Of a stretch of 64,000 bases of DNA, positions 36,988 to 50,200 are shown in pieces (the stretch's first letter is position 1; each line of letters starts with the position of its first letter). The position numbers and the translations under genes are program-made. This DNA comes from Edaphochlamys debaryana (taxonomy: Eukaryota; Chlorophyta; Chlorophyceae; Chlamydomonadales), in the NCBI GenBank assembly GCA_016858145.1, contig JAEHOE010000008.1, positions 1,612,001 through 1,676,000 on the forward strand. Reading direction: 5' to 3'. Under the pieces are notes generated by a model. It had not been told where the DNA came from and made no database searches. It was given only the letters and a program-made list of their open reading frames with translations.

Positions 36988-39000
36988 TCAGCCCTGCATC
37001 CATTGGTCTTGAAGCGCCTCAGCCACGGATGGTCTGCGCCTGGGGTCAGGGTCCGTGACACGATGCAGGTACGCCACTAGCCCAGGCGATACGAAGCCAG
37101 GCACTGGCCGGATGTTCATGTGGCGGGTGAAGGCATAGAGCGCTGAGCTGCCTGCAAGCGAAAGCGAGCACCAGCACGAGAGGCTTAGCCGGGGCCCACT
37201 CAGCGGACGCTCGTTTGCCTCCCCGCCTCGTGCGCTCACTCCAGCATCAGCAGCTCCGGTGCACGTTTGCTTCCAGACGACCCGCCCCTTGCACGCCCCA
37301 GCCGCACGCACCATGCACGAAGGCCATCTGGGCGAGCACGCAGCCCGCCGAAAAGACGTCCGCCTTCTCGTTGATTCCGTCCTCGCTCACCACGCCCTTC
37401 CGGGCGTCCCGCACCTCCTTGGCCATGTACAGCATCGTGCCGCCGCCCTCCGTCTCGAAGCGGCCGCCCCTGCTCGAGCGCTTCACAGCGCAGCCGAAGT
37501 CTGCAGGTTGGGCACAAAGGGGGAGCCGGGAACTGGGGGAGCCGGGCCACTGCTAGTGTGCAAGTTGCTCACGAGCACCAGACACGTGAGGGCCCAAGTG
37601 CAACGAACGTTGGGCGTTCTTGCCTGATATCTTAATCTCGCCCCGCTTCAACAGTAGGTTGGCGGGCTTGATGTCCAGGTGGATCATGTTGGCCGCGTGG
37701 ACCTGGGCCAGCGCCCCCAGCAGCTGCCGCATCAGCAGCCGCAGCGTGGCCTCGTCGAACAGCAGCGCCGTCTGCGCCCCCCACAGCGTGCCGCCGCCCT
37801 GCTGCTTCAGCCGGGCGTCCTAAGCAGAGGGCCAAGCAAGCAGCAGGGAAGCCCGGTCAAATCAAGTACAGGACGCCGCAGTTGCGCCCATGAGCCACAT
37901 GCACACGCCAGCCTCGCTCCCCTCGGACTCACCATGAGGTCTTCCAGGCTGCCCCCGTCGCAGTAGTCGAGCAGGATCGCGCGCCAGGTCGTGCCCTTGT
38001 AGCTGAAGTCCGTGCCCGCCGCCAGCAGCTGCACGCTGCCGCTGGCGCCCCACATGCACTTGAGGCCTTCCACCTCGGTGGCGTAGTCCAGGTACCGCGT
38101 GCTGGGCAGGAGCAGCTTGAGCACGGCGGGCATGCTGCGGCCGCCGGGCAGCGGGATGCACACGCGGAAGACCTGTCCGAACGTGCCCTTGGCCAGGGGC
38201 TGCTAGTCCAGGAACTGCACCACCTCGAGCCCGTGGCGCCAGATGAAGCCGTCTGGGTCCTGATCAGGGGGATAAGGAGGAGGGTTGGGTTGGGGCTTAG
38301 GGGGCTGCGTGCATAGTAGCCGGAAGTGGGTTGGCTGCCGGGAGGCCGCGCCTCACCAGCGGGGAATGCGGCAGCCTGACGGTGGCCGAGCTGGGCAGCT
38401 CCTCGGCTGAGGAAGTTGCAACCGGTGGGCGGCGGGGTGTGTCGGAGGCGAAAGAAGGAGGGATGAAGCCCTCTGGGACAGCCTGTGCGTGTGGCATTCA
38501 AGGAGCAGTAGACAACTCTGGTCTTTGGGCACACAGGGGGGTTGTGGGATGCTCGGTGTTGCGCCGGCGGTCGATGCCGTCCCGTCTACACTCACCAGTC
38601 CAGGCACGCACAGCTCTGGCTCAGGCTCCAGATCATCCCAGCTGTCGGGCACCGTGTCGTCGGAGCGGCTTGACGTGCTTGGGCCGCGGGATGTCATGGC
38701 GAACCCGTCCGCCGACTTGAGCTCGCCCGACATCACAGCGACGACGTGGCCGACATCGCTCGCTGGACGTGCCTGCACAGGCGCGCATTACCGCCTTTGC
38801 GAGCTAGACATGCGCTAGGTAGGCTGCCCAATTGCGTGGCACAAGCAGATTCGCGCCGTGCTCACCGCTTTCCAGGGCTGGCGGGCTAGACTCAACTCAT
38901 AACCGCTGGCTGGAGCGCTGAAGTGCCGAAACAAGTGCGCCGTCGAAGCAATCGCAGAAGACGATGTTGCAGCCTGAGTTGCTTGGAAAGCGAGTTTCAT
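36988..39000 (-). pseudogene. Protein kinase interrupted by an in-frame TAG just before the glycine loop
   Basis: Seven exons keep phase throughout (39000-38866, 38772-38596, 38401-38357, 38259-37933, 37819-37624, 37500-37312, 37151-36988), 410 residues if the stop is ignored. Motifs: GTFGQVFRV loop, AVLKLL lysine, hinge LLDYCDGGSLEDLM, HLDIKPANLL (HLD for HRD, 275-277), DFG at 294-296, GTMLYMAKEV at the APE position, EKADVFSAGCVL, and DPDPRRRPSVAEAL. Codon 138 is TAG (38205-38203), following WRHGLEVVQFLD where kinases of this type usually continue with a hydrophobic or aromatic residue into QPLAKGTFG. Apart from this the frame is intact, so it is either a recent nonsense change, a sequencing error, or a splice site: that TAG could serve as acceptor and rejoin exon 3 in phase, losing 19 codons. 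Intron 5 has a GC donor. Exon 3 boundaries were chosen by phase. Confidence 0.65.
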
Positions 39001-40126
39001 GCTTGTTACTGCTCTTCACAGCCTCTGGGGTACTCAGTCAGCGGAAAAGGCCAAGAAAGCCCGTTCAGTCGCGCGCCGGGCCTTCACGGCTTCAGGGACT
39101 TCAGGGGCTTGCTGCCCCGGTTCTATGAGAGTGCAGCATAGGATTATATCATATAGTTGTCGAATAAGCTGTAAATTGTGTGCAGGCGCCGCGACAGCCG
39201 GCAACAGGTCGTACCGCGACCGGTCGCGATTAAGGAGTGGAGCGTCCACGACCAGGGCTTGAGGTCTTGTTCCGGGATAGTCCAGCACGCGTGCAGCCTC
39301 TGGGCTTTGAAGACGCGGCCTCACCGTTGCGGTCAGGTGCAGGGGTGTCCGCGTGAGGTATCAAAGGGCTCAAGGGTTCAACACCTCAAGTTGTTACAAA
39401 GCAATGCAGGCCGAACCAATATACTGATGGGACCTGATGAGAGCACTATGGGCTTTCCTTCCTCCTTCAACGTAGTTCCCTTCGATGTAGACATGCTCCA
39501 TGCAGACCATGCTCCATGCTCCCCAAACGCCTTCCCTCCGCTCATCCCTCCGCTCCCACATCCCTCCGCTCCCACAATAGATTACACTATGCTACATTGC
39601 ACTGTGCCGCAACCATGACAATGCAAATCTCTGTTGTTGGAACCTGCTTGCGACTACTGCCTTTAAACTACGCCATACCACACTACAGTGCAGCCCAGCA
39701 CGCGGCCACCTATGGCACAGTGCATTTGCCCTGGCTTCCCTGGCTTCCCAGCTGGGCTCCCGGTGCCCCGCGATGCCCCCCAGCTTCCCCAGCCTGCTCT
39801 GAACCCTCATAGCCCCATGACACGTGGGGTGCAACTTCAGGCGAGCAGGGGGGGCTCAGCCCGCACTTCCAGCCCGCACTGCCTGCTTGCCACTCTGCGT
39901 CGTCGACATCCTATCAGCACTCCCTTCCATGAAGGGCAAGCGCGATGTCGCCGTACCTTCAGGGCGAGGGAGGGGAGGGCATGCATCCTTACTTGCCGTG
40001 TCACTACGCATGTACGCCCAGTCCGTCAGTCGCCGCAAGCGCCACCAGCCGTCAAGCCGCTGGCTTTGAGTTTCACGCCCTCCCCGGTCCCTGCGTCCCG
40101 CCTGGTCCCCCGCACCGCTCACCTTG
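39001..40126. other. Intergenic: kinase promoter side and 3' flank of the 668-residue gene
   Basis: No coding exon recognised. Contains minus-strand TGTAA motifs (39582-39586, 39394-39398) and an imperfect CCCTCCGCTC-type direct repeat at about 39532-39575. The kinase promoter should lie in the right part of 39001-39400. Confidence 0.45.
39582..39586 (-). other. Candidate polyadenylation signal (TGTAA) for the 668-residue gene
   Basis: Minus-strand TGTAA about 540 bases after the TAA stop at 40127; a second copy is at 39394-39398. Confidence 0.4.
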
Positions 40127-43061
40127 TTATTGCCACAGGGTCTGGGCAATGGCGACGCCCACTTCGTACGCCGCATGGTACAGGGGTTCGTCGGCCAGGC
40201 CTTCCTGCTCCAGCAGCGTGTTGAGGCTGTACGGGGGCGACACCGGCGGAGTGTCAACGTCCATCCCGCTGACCCAGTCATCAGCGCTGTGGTCAGGGAG
40301 GGCGTGCGGGGCCTGCGCCTCCGGCGACGGTGCTGCCGCGGCGTCCAGCGCGGCGGGCTCCTCCGCCGAGTGACGAGTCCGGGGGGGCTGCAGCTCCTGC
40401 TCCTCCGCGACGAAGGCGTCGGTGTGGCCCCGCTTCAGGCCGGCGCCGGAGCCGGCGGGGACAGCACTCGGCAGGGCGCTGGCGCTGGGGCCAGCAGCGG
40501 CGGCGGCGGCGTCCTGGCGCTGTAGGTCCTGCATCCAGCTGGAGGGATGGGCTGGAGCGGGCACGAGTGGTGCGGGGTAGCCGTTGCCGGAGGGCTGGTC
40601 CTGCAGCGTCTCCGTGAGCCTGACCTCGAAGGTCCCGTTCGGGTTGAACCCGCTGGCGCCAGCCCGGCCGCCCGAGAAGTGGGCAGCACCCGTGGGCGCC
40701 GAGCTCAAGCCACCCTGGCGGCGCGTGGGGTCGTGGCCGCCGCCGCTGGAGGTGGCGAGGGCACCGTGTGCCGAGGTGGTTGGCTCAAGGGTGGCCGCCC
40801 CACCAAGGGTAGCGGCGGGGAGGGGAGCGAGGCCGGCGGTAGCCGGCATGTGCTTGAAGGCGGGAGGCATGGTGGAGATGATGCCTGCGCCTGTGGTCAT
40901 GGCCGACGCCGGGCCGGAGGCGGTGACGACGGCGGGGACTTGGCTGGGATGCGCCACCGGCAGCGCCTGTGCGGGCGCCGGCGTGGTGTTGCCCACGGTG
41001 TCGCCCGACGGGTCGTCGTTGACAAACGGTACGGCCTGGTTGGGAGCGGCCGGGCCGGGCTGGCCCTGCCCGTTCTTCTTGGCGTCGAGGGCGCCGGCGA
41101 GGTCGTCGAGCCACGTCAGCGTGCGCTCGCACATGCGGCCATGCAGGCACAGGGCGAAGGCCAGCTTGGCCTTGGCGCTGTCGTACGCGGCCTCGGGCAG
41201 GGCCTGGATGGCCCTCTGCCCCGCGGCCGAGGGCGCCTTGCCGTCCAGCTCCATGAGCAGGGGCACCATGGGGACCTTGCCGGGCATGTCTGCCTGCAAG
41301 GGCAATTGGGTTGCGAGGGAGGCACACGAAGTGAGCAACATTCGGTAGTTGGCGGGCAAACCGAGGCTTGCAGGAAGCGGGGTCGTGGAAGCAGGGGGTG
41401 AACAACATGCCCGAGTGGAAGGGCCTCAAGCGGAGAAGGCCCTGCCATGAGTTGCACACTGCACTGCTGGCTCGCAGGCTCACCACGCAGCCGCATGCGG
41501 TCTGGAGGAGGCAGGAGCCCGGAAGGAACGCCGCCACGGGGCGCTCGTCGCCATCGTCCAGCTCGGCGCGGCCACACGCCTCTGACTGCCAGGACGGACC
41601 CGCCTCCGTGTTCGGGAAGCGGTGGTTGCCAGCCTACAGGACCAGGCAAAATGGCATCGTATCAGGGGGCAGCACCGTACGTAAGGCCAAGGCTGCCGCT
41701 CTCTCAGTGTGTGTACTGCCCTGCCAGGGCGCCCCCATCCCGTACGTACACCCCTCCGCCCGCTCACACCTTGAACCGGCCGGTCGAGTAGCGGTATGCG
41801 GTGGGCGGGTTGTTGCCCAGGGCGTGCAAGCCGGCCTTGGGGACTTTGGCTGCCAGGGCTGTGTCCAGGAAGGCCTGCTGCTCTGGGGGGCACTGCCAGG
41901 GCTCAGAGCCGGGCGCCCACTCGGGGCCATTCCAGCGCTCGCGGCCGGCCGTGATGCAGTTGAGCAGCGCGTTGCGCGCGACGGCGCCCTCCTGGAAGCC
42001 CTGGGAGCCCGTCCAGCTGCAGGGGCCATGGACGAAGGCCTCGAGTTGGGCCTCGAGGGCACCGAGGGTCTCGCGGTACACCTGACGGAGGGAGGCGCAC
42101 GAGGGGAAGGCCGGGGGCGGGGCGAGAGCACGATTGTATCAAGTACCTGCAGTGTTTGTGGCGGATGAGGGCTGGGTTACTCACTGGCTCAGGGCTTGCA
42201 TGTGTCAGCCTCTAGCTACTGCATGCTGCTCTAGGGCCTAGAGCACCCAGTCTGCCCCTGGCCCCTGCGGCCATTGCAGTTGTTGTAACCACCGAGGCAC
42301 CGCAAAGCGCACCTGCTGCTGCTCTCGCACATCGCCGTCACGGGGCACCATTTGCACCGGTTCGTCGGCGTTTAGGTCGAGGAATGGGTTGGAGAGGTAC
42401 TTGCAGATGTCCGGGTACACGAGGTCCAGGCGGCGAGGCGCGTCATTGTTGTAGCTGGCGAAGAACTGCGGGAGGGGGGGATGATGGGGGGGGGGGGGGG
42501 AGCGGCGGGGGGAAGGGGGGTAGAGGGCGGCGGTACTGTCAGCGAGGTTGGGGTAGCACGCTCACTCGTAAACGTGTCAGCAGCGGTGTAGCAGCTTAAC
42601 AGCAAGTCAGCACCCCGCGCGGCGCGTCAACAGCTGCCGCGTCCCGAGAGCGGGATTAACGACTGAGCGAGCATGTCCCGCGCAGGTCCCTACCTCTGCA
42701 AGGTGCGCGAGCAGAGAGAACCCGATCTTGATTTGCATGTCCTGGTCAACGCTATACACCCATCGCTTGGGGTCGTCTTGCGCAGAGCCGATGCGCGGAA
42801 ACGCCCACTTCTTCTTTTGCTTTCGACCCTGCACCGAGGAGAAGCGTCATTGTACATCATTGGCTCCTTACGTCAAAGAGTTCAGCAATAACCCCGGTGC
42901 CAGGGGGTACGCCAGGGGGTCGCTTCCGAGAGGTGAATCGGTGCAGGTCTCGCGAGCACGCCTGGGCGCACCTCGAAGAGCTTTATCACCAGCGCCAGGC
43001 CATTGCTTCCGATGACGTTGTAGTGAGCCCTCAAGACCAGTGTCGGCTGTGTTGCAGCCAT
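40127..43061 (-). CDS. Unrecognised 668-residue protein
   Basis: Six in-phase exons (43061-42972, 42828-42694, 42465-42313, 42081-41770, 41633-41484, 41293-40127), all phase 0, end at TAA. The first 280 residues look globular: LRAHYNVIGSNGLALVIKLFE, KKKWAFPRIGSAQDDPKRWVYS, IKIGFSLLAHLAEFFASYNND, YPDICKYLSNPFLDLNADEP, ETLGALEAQLEAFVHGPCSW, and a helical stretch around AFALCLHGRMCERTLTWLDDL. The remainder is Ala/Pro/Gly-rich and disordered, with a short ordered tail (LNTLLEQEGLADEPLYHAAYEVGVAIAQTLW). No signal peptide or membrane segment. No family recognised; KRGHT in the tail region could be a small basic patch but is weak evidence of nuclear location. All-phase-0 introns and even exon sizes support a real gene. 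Confidence 0.68.
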
Positions 43062-44266
43062 GTTCGGTCGGTGGAAACGATAACAGCTATGCGTGTGCGT
43101 TGCAACAGAGCGCTTTGGTGTGAATGCGTCGTGATAGACAGCTTGCAGTGGTCGGCGGGCTACTTATGATGGTGAGCGAGCTCCCCCGTCGAGGGCCTCC
43201 TGCGGCCGTTGGGCCGCGCCGCAGTTTCAGTCGGACCTACTAGGGGCCTGTGCTCGCTCGTTGTCCCTACTGATAGGTAGAGCAGCACATGAGTAGACCT
43301 GGTCGGTGAGGCGCAGGAATCGAGGCCAAAATTTTGCCGTCAGCCGCATTGATGATGGGCCTGAGTGCCGAAGAGACCGAACTACATACCATGGCACACA
43401 TGCACACAAACGGCCATCGGCTTTTACCGACGGCGGCGTAACAGCCAGTGCCCCCAGTCGAGTGGGTTAGTGGCCAGCTTCCCCCACGTTCCTGGCTCTG
43501 GGCCTGGACCCACTGCGGAACACGCCCTACGCCACAACCAAGCGCTTCGCTTCGTTGATGTCTTCTAACCCACTGCTCGTGCCATCGTGCTCTGCGCTGC
43601 ATTGCGCTTTGATTTAAACCCACTGCTCAAGGTAGGGGGCTGGAGGGTGCTTGACGGCGCGAGCTGGAAGCTGGACTGGATCACCAGCCTTATGCCTGCC
43701 GGAGTGCCGGGGACGCCGCTCAGTACGCAAAGCCTTCACCTCATGAGGACTCCGAGGCTGCCAGGCCAAATATTCAAGCCGCCGCCATGAGCGCCATCCC
43801 TCAACGACTCGCAGTACCTCTCAGGCTCTCAGCTTTCCTCAGCGTGAAGCCCGCAGTCTGGCACCAGGTTATCCAGCTCCTCAGGGGCACAGTACGTCAT
43901 CATGTAGCCCGTACGTTCATCTTCGGCCAACTCAGCCCCTCAGGAATTCCAGCATGGATCTATGTCACCCTTGTGGAACCCCCTCCCCCCTCTGCGTCTC
44001 CACATGCCTGGACGACCATGCTCCTGCCCATCGTCCCAACCCACTCACCGCCGTCGTCTCAGCGGCATAATGGGCCCCCTCCGCCACCACCACACGCACA
44101 TCTCTGTCCAGTTTTACCCCACCCCAAAACGCAGTGCTTGCCTTCCCACAAGAAACCCCCTCGAAGGCGCCCTTGCCCTTGCCCCTAGCCACATGCCAAA
44201 ACCTCTCCCCGCTCTGCACGCCCCGCACCCTTCGCCTCCCCCGCCTCGCCCATCGCCCCCTCTCGC
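43062..44266. other. Intergenic: promoter of the 668-residue gene and SecA 3' flank
   Basis: Both neighbours read leftward. No exon or TGTAA signal was seen. A CCCACTGCTC motif occurs twice near 43568 and 43618. Plus-strand Pro/His-rich ORFs at 43790-44650 overlap SecA exons antisense and are not credible. Confidence 0.45.
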
Positions 44267-47200
44267 CTATGCCCGTGCGCTGGCCTTCTGCTTGCCCCCC
44301 GCCGCCGCCGCCGCCTTGCTGCCGTTGGCCCCCGCCGCTGCCGCGGCCGCCTCCTGCTGCATCTTGGCCGCCTCCTCGTCGCTGACGGGGACCAGGCGCT
44401 GGGGGGAGGGGGAAGGGGGGAGGGGGCGCGATGGAAGGGGGAGGCGGGAGGAGGTGAACGGGAAGGAAGCTGGGCAACAGAGGGAGTGCCGAACGGTTGT
44501 CTGCGTCCTTGACCCCATCCGAGCACGGCCTGCGCTTGCTCCAGTCACGGTACGTGTGAGCAGCTCCGACCAGAGCCTCCCCGACAGCCCCCCTCGTCCC
44601 CTCCCACCCCACCCCAAGCCCCTCACCTGCGGCTGGAACATGTATACGTTGTAGATGACGTTGCGGCGGATCTGCGCCGTCATGTCCACAAACAGGTTGT
44701 AGCCCTCGAGCTTGAACTCGGTGAGCGGGTCCTTGCTGGCGTAGCCGCGGAGGCCCACGGCCTGCTGCAGGAACTTGATGGCCTGGGGGGAGATGGGAGG
44801 GGGGGATAGGGTGGGAGGTATGTTAAGAAGGGGTAGGCTACGAGCGTACGATGAACGCGGTGGCGAGGAAGAGGGCATGACCGTGGGCACACTGCCGCAG
44901 CGGCCATCGCCAGCCTCATTCCGCCCGTGACGGGCCTCCCCCAGCCCGCCGGCAACCCCGGGCCCCGGCCCACCTGCAGGTGCTCCTTCCACAGGCTGTC
45001 AGTCTGTGACAGCACGAAGAACCTGGGGGGTGGGGGAGGAATGGAGCAGCGTCAAAGTCAGGTCCCGTCACAACCCAAGGAGCTAGGACTCTGCTTGCGC
45101 GGAAGGTCTGCTTCCCCCCCTTGCCGCTGCCCTCTCCCCGCCCCAACCAAGCCATCCACCCCACCACCCAACCGCTCTCCCAGTCCTCACCTCTGCACCT
45201 CGGCCATGAGCCCCGGCTGCACCGCCTCCACCATGGCCACCTTGCGCTCGTACGCGTCCACGCACAGCGTGTGCAGGTGCGAGCGCAGGCCGTCCAGGCC
45301 GCCGGCGGTGGCCACCTTCTGCAGGTCGGCGCCCGTCAGGTTCTGGGGGGAGGTGGTGGGGAAGAGAGGAGGAGGGGATGGAGGGAGGGGTGAGGGCGAG
45401 CGAAAGAGCCGGGCACTAGGTAGCAGCGCACCGGGCTCGGCCGCACCGCATGCGACACCCCGCTCCAGCCCGGGATGCCCCCTCGCTCGCTACACACGCC
45501 CCAGCCCTCATTCCTCCTCCGCACCTCGAGCAGGTAGCAGTACTGCACGAACTTGGCGGCCAGGGAGTCCAGCTTCCACTCGGACACCTCGGCGTTCTTG
45601 TCCACGTTGGCCTGTGTGTAGGGGGGGGGGCAACGTAGGGGTCCGGTGGACGTAGGGATAGGGGTACGAGATGGGACGGTTAAGGTCACACCCCGTCCGC
45701 CTTCACACGCGGCCCCCAGAAGGCGCCTCCCCGAGCCCAGCTCATGTCCGCAAGGGCAAGGGCAATCGTCCCTGCCCCGCCCAAGCCCGGCCCCCTCCCC
45801 TACGTCGAGGATGTCGTCCGCCGTCTTCTCGGCGTACTCGCGCATCAGCGGCGCCAGGTCGGGCGCCAGCAGCGCCTTGCGCCGCTCCGCGTATATCTTG
45901 TCGCGCTGCGTGTTGACCACCTGGTCGTAGTCAAACAGGTTCCTGGGGGGGGGGGAGCAGGGGGGAGTGGAAATGGAGTTGAGCGGTGAATTGGGCTGCC
46001 GAGCAGCTGCAAGGAACGGTCTGATTCGACCCCTCCCCTTCCCCAACCGCCCATCCCCCCAGGCTCACTTGCGGATGTCGAAGAAGTAGGCCTCCACCCG
46101 CTTCTGCGCAGTGTCCAGCGCATCGGACAGCATGGAGCTCTCCATGGGCAGGTCCTCGACCTGGGGGGGGAAGGGGAGGCAGGTTGGGTGTGAGATGGTT
46201 GGGTGCACCGATTACGAGCCTTCTGGCGTCCACTCTCAGCGCTTGCGAAGACACTCGCAATCCACACACACCTCCCCCCTCCCCCTTCAACCCCCCTCCT
46301 CGCCCCCTTGCCCTCCACCCCACCCCACCTGGAACGCCACCATGAGGCCCTTGATGCGGTCGCCCCCGAACACGCGGAACAGGGCGTCCTCCAGCGACAG
46401 GAAGAAGCGCGTGGAGCCGGGGTCGCCCTGGCGCCCCGAGCGGCCGCGCAGCTGGTTGTCGATGCGCCGCGACTCGTGCCGCTCCGTGCCGATCACGTGC
46501 AGCCCGCCCAGGCCCACCACCTCCGCCTTCTCCACCTCGGTCACCGCCTTGTACTCGGACAGCATGGCCTGGGGAGGGAGGTGCAAGGGTTGAGGGAGGG
46601 GGAGTGAAGACGGGGGTTGCAGATGGGTACGACATGGGTTAGGGGAGGGTGACGGAAAGTTGCTGTGCTAGCTTTCGTACCCCTTCACCGCAGGAGCAGC
46701 AACACGCCCTGCCACTGCCCCTTTTCCCTCCCCCAAGCCGAGGCCCCGCCCCCGCCCCATGTGCCCCAGCCCCCCACCCCTGCCCTGCCTGGAACGCGGC
46801 GCGCAGCTTGAGCAGCTGTGCATCGTCCGTGTGGCCCTTCTCGCAGGCCACCGACAGCCGGTCCTCGGCCTCCAGCTCCGACAGCTGCCGGCTGCCCCAG
46901 GCCCCGATGGCGCCCTCCACGGCCTGCTTGGCCAGAGCCTGGGTGGCGGGGGACAGCTCGCAGGGGAAGAGCGAGGGGTTGGCGGCCCAGTTGCGGACCT
47001 GCAGGGGTGGGTGGGGAAGGGGAGGGAGGGAGGGAGGGAGGGAGGGAGGGCGGGAGGCGTAAGGTGGGGGGGGCAGGAGGGAGAGACAGGCCGATGTATT
47101 GAGCACGAAGCGCAGGTGCGCACGAAGCCGCAGCAAGGCATAGAGTGGGATTGGCTGTTGTGTGCGCACGCACAGCTCAGCTCAGCAGCAGCGACCCACC

Positions 47201-50200
47201 CTGGGCTTGCCGTCCTTGCCCACGCGGAAGGGGTTGTTGGCGTCCTCCACGATGGTCACGATCTGGGGAGGGGAGGGAGAGGGCGTCGTGGGAATTGCTC
47301 AGACGCTGGCAGCCACACAGGGCGACACGGGTAGGAAGGTTGGCGAGAGGGGACGCCAAGGCCTCGCTCGTTCACCTCACGTGCGCGGGCCCCCCCCCTC
47401 CACCCCCCCTCCACCCCCATGCCCCCACCTCGGGCATGAGCATCTCCCTCAGCTTGAGCCGCGCCATGTAGTCGGCGTTGCCTCCCAGCAGGATGTCCGT
47501 GCCGCGGCCTGCCATGTTGGTGGAGATGGTCACGGCGCCCTTGCGGCCCGACTGCGCCACAATCTCGGACTCGCGCTCCACGTTCTCGGGCTTGGCGTTC
47601 AGGACCTTGGGGGAGAGGGGGCGCGGGTGCGTGGGGAGGGGGGGACGGTGCTCAGTGCTAGTGTCACGCTGGGCCCAGGCCCTCGACAAGGACTCCCCGC
47701 ATGACCCTACAAGCGCTTGCCCTCAACGCCCTCCCCTCCTCCTCTACTTCCCCCCCCGTTCCCCGCCCCCCACGCATGGACCTACAAGCGCTTGCCCTCA
47801 ATGAACTCCCCTCCCATTCTCCCCCCCCCCCCCGCGCCACCCACCTGGTGCGGGATGCCCGCCTCCGTGAGCAGCGCCGACAGCGTCTCGCTCTTCTCCA
47901 CACTGGTGGTGCCCACCAGCACGGGCCGCCCGGTCTTGTTCATGCGCTTGATCTCCACCACCACGGCCTTCCACTTGTACTGCTCCAGGCTGGGGAGGGG
48001 AAAGGGGGTGGAGGTGAGGGCAGCGGGTGGGTGCATGTGTGGGGTGTGCAGACATGGCGTCTCCTTATATCACCCTGGCATGAGAGCGTAGAGGCGCAGC
48101 TTCACGGCGGGGCCCCGCCCCGCCATGTCTCTGCCCGTTACCCCTCCTCGCCTGCCACTCCTGCCGCCCCAGTCCCCCGTCGCAGTCCCCCCCTGCCCCC
48201 TCCCCCCCTCCCCAACCCACCGGAACACCACGTCCGGGTTGTCCTGGCGGCTGATGGAGCGGTTGGTGGGCACCACGGCCACGGGCAGCTTGTAGATCGA
48301 GTCGAACTCCGACACCTCAGTGGCCGCGGTACCGGTCATGCCTGCCGGCGGGGGCGGGTGATGACGGGGCGGTGATGGGGGTGTGGTGGTGGGGTTTTGA
48401 GGCGACGCGGGCCTCCGTGGTTGAGGTGTGTGCTGGTCGGAAGGATGCCGGCCGGCGGCCTGTGCTCCACCCTCCCTTGGCCCTGTCGCTGCCTCCCGCA
48501 GCCACGCCGCCCCCCCCCCCCCCCAGCAAACAGCTTGAGCCCAAGCTGATTTACCCTCCCCCTCCCCCTCCCCGCTTCCCTCTTCCCTTCCCTTCCCCCC
48601 CCTCAAGGTCCCCACCCGCCAGCTTGGGGAAGCCGCGGAAGAAGGCCTGGTACGACACCGAGGCCAGCGTGATGTTCTCGTTCTGGATGGCCAGGCCCTC
48701 CTTGGCCTCGACGGCCTGGTGCAGCCCGTCGGACCAGCGGCGCCCGGGCATGGTGCGGCCCGTGAACTCGTCCACGATGATCACCTGTACGGCATGTACG
48801 GATGCGTTTGTGGCTGTGTGTACGGCAGGTGCGCATCCCAAGCCTTCCTCCAGCCCTGCTTTCGCTGACCCCGCTCGGCTGATCGCCGCCTGCCGTTCTC
48901 CCCCGTGCTGTCCCCAACGCGTTCCTCATTCCCCCCACCTCGCCGGCCTTGACGATGTAGTTGACGTTCTTGATCTGCAGCTCCTTTGCCTGAGCGGTTG
49001 GGAGTTGGCGGTTGGGAGTTGGCGGTTGGGAGTTGGCGGTTGGGAGTTGGGAGGTCGGTCGGTCAGTGGGTCACATGCCCTCCAAGCCTTCCCCGCAGTG
49101 CTTGAGTGTGGCTGCTCCGGCCCAGAGCCCCGCCCGTAACCCCAAGTCCCTGCCCCCGGCCCTCTCCCTCTCCCTCCGCCGCCGCCCACCCCCCTTCCAC
49201 TCTCGCCGCCCCCCCACCTTGAGCGCGTTGATGATGTACGAGGCCCACTGGGTGCGCGGGTCGTACAGGTCAGACACCTGGTGGGGAGGCGCGGGAGGTG
49301 GGGTGCGGAGGAGGTCAGAGCAAGGGGTGCGCAGGCCATGCGAGGGCACGCGCCGGCAGCTTTGGATGGCGCGCTGATGTGCGTGTGTAGTGCAGCCTTC
49401 GCTGGCCCAACCCTCGCCGCGCAGGTCGCAGCCACAGCAGCTTGTGTTATCCCGGCCATGACACCTTGGCCGCCATCCCGCTCCCCGTGGTGCCCCCAGC
49501 GGCCCCCATGGCTTAAGAGCTCCGGGTGCCCCCCCCCCCCCAAATCCCAAGTTGGGGGGCGGCACAGGGGCCTGCGCAAGGAGCCCCCTTCCCGCGGCTG
49601 CCCCCCCAGCCAGCCGCCCGGTCTGCTCCCGACGCCGAGAGCACCTGCCCCTGCCCTGCACCCGGCGTTCCCCCAAGCGGGCTGCTCCGCTCCACTCAAT
49701 GCTCCCGCGCAGCCCCCTTCGTGCCATGTCGGCCGCCGCCGAGCCACAGAGCGCCTCCTCCCGCGCGCCGCCACTGCCTCCTCCTCCGCCGCCGCCTCCG
49801 TTCCGCCGCTCCCGGCCGATGCGGCTTCCTGCCACGGCCGACTCGGCCTGGCTCCTGCCACTCCTTCCGGCCAGTCTCGCCACACCAGGAGCGTCGTCCC
49901 TCCCACCCGTTGCCCGCAAGTGCGCCCCCCACATGTCCAAACCCCCACATGCCCCAACTTCCGCCCCGAGCCCCCGTTCCCACTCCCCTTCCCCCCCCAC
50001 ACACACCTGCAGCACCTCCTCCACCGCCTCGTACCCGTCCTCCGTCAGCAGCACCGCCTTCTGCTTCTCGTCCACCGTGTAGTGCAGGTCGCGGGACAGG
50101 GCGTCCGCGATCTTGAACGCCTGTTGGGGGTGGGAGGGGGGGAAAGGGGGGCGTCAGGAGGTGGTGTCGAGCTGGGCCTATGCTCATGCCTCAGCCTCGC

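Noticed and set aside
38260..38357. Reading the TAG of the kinase as a programmed recoding or selenocysteine-type codon
   Set aside because: Selenocysteine uses TGA, no recoding structure is visible, and nonsense change or use as a splice acceptor explains it more simply.
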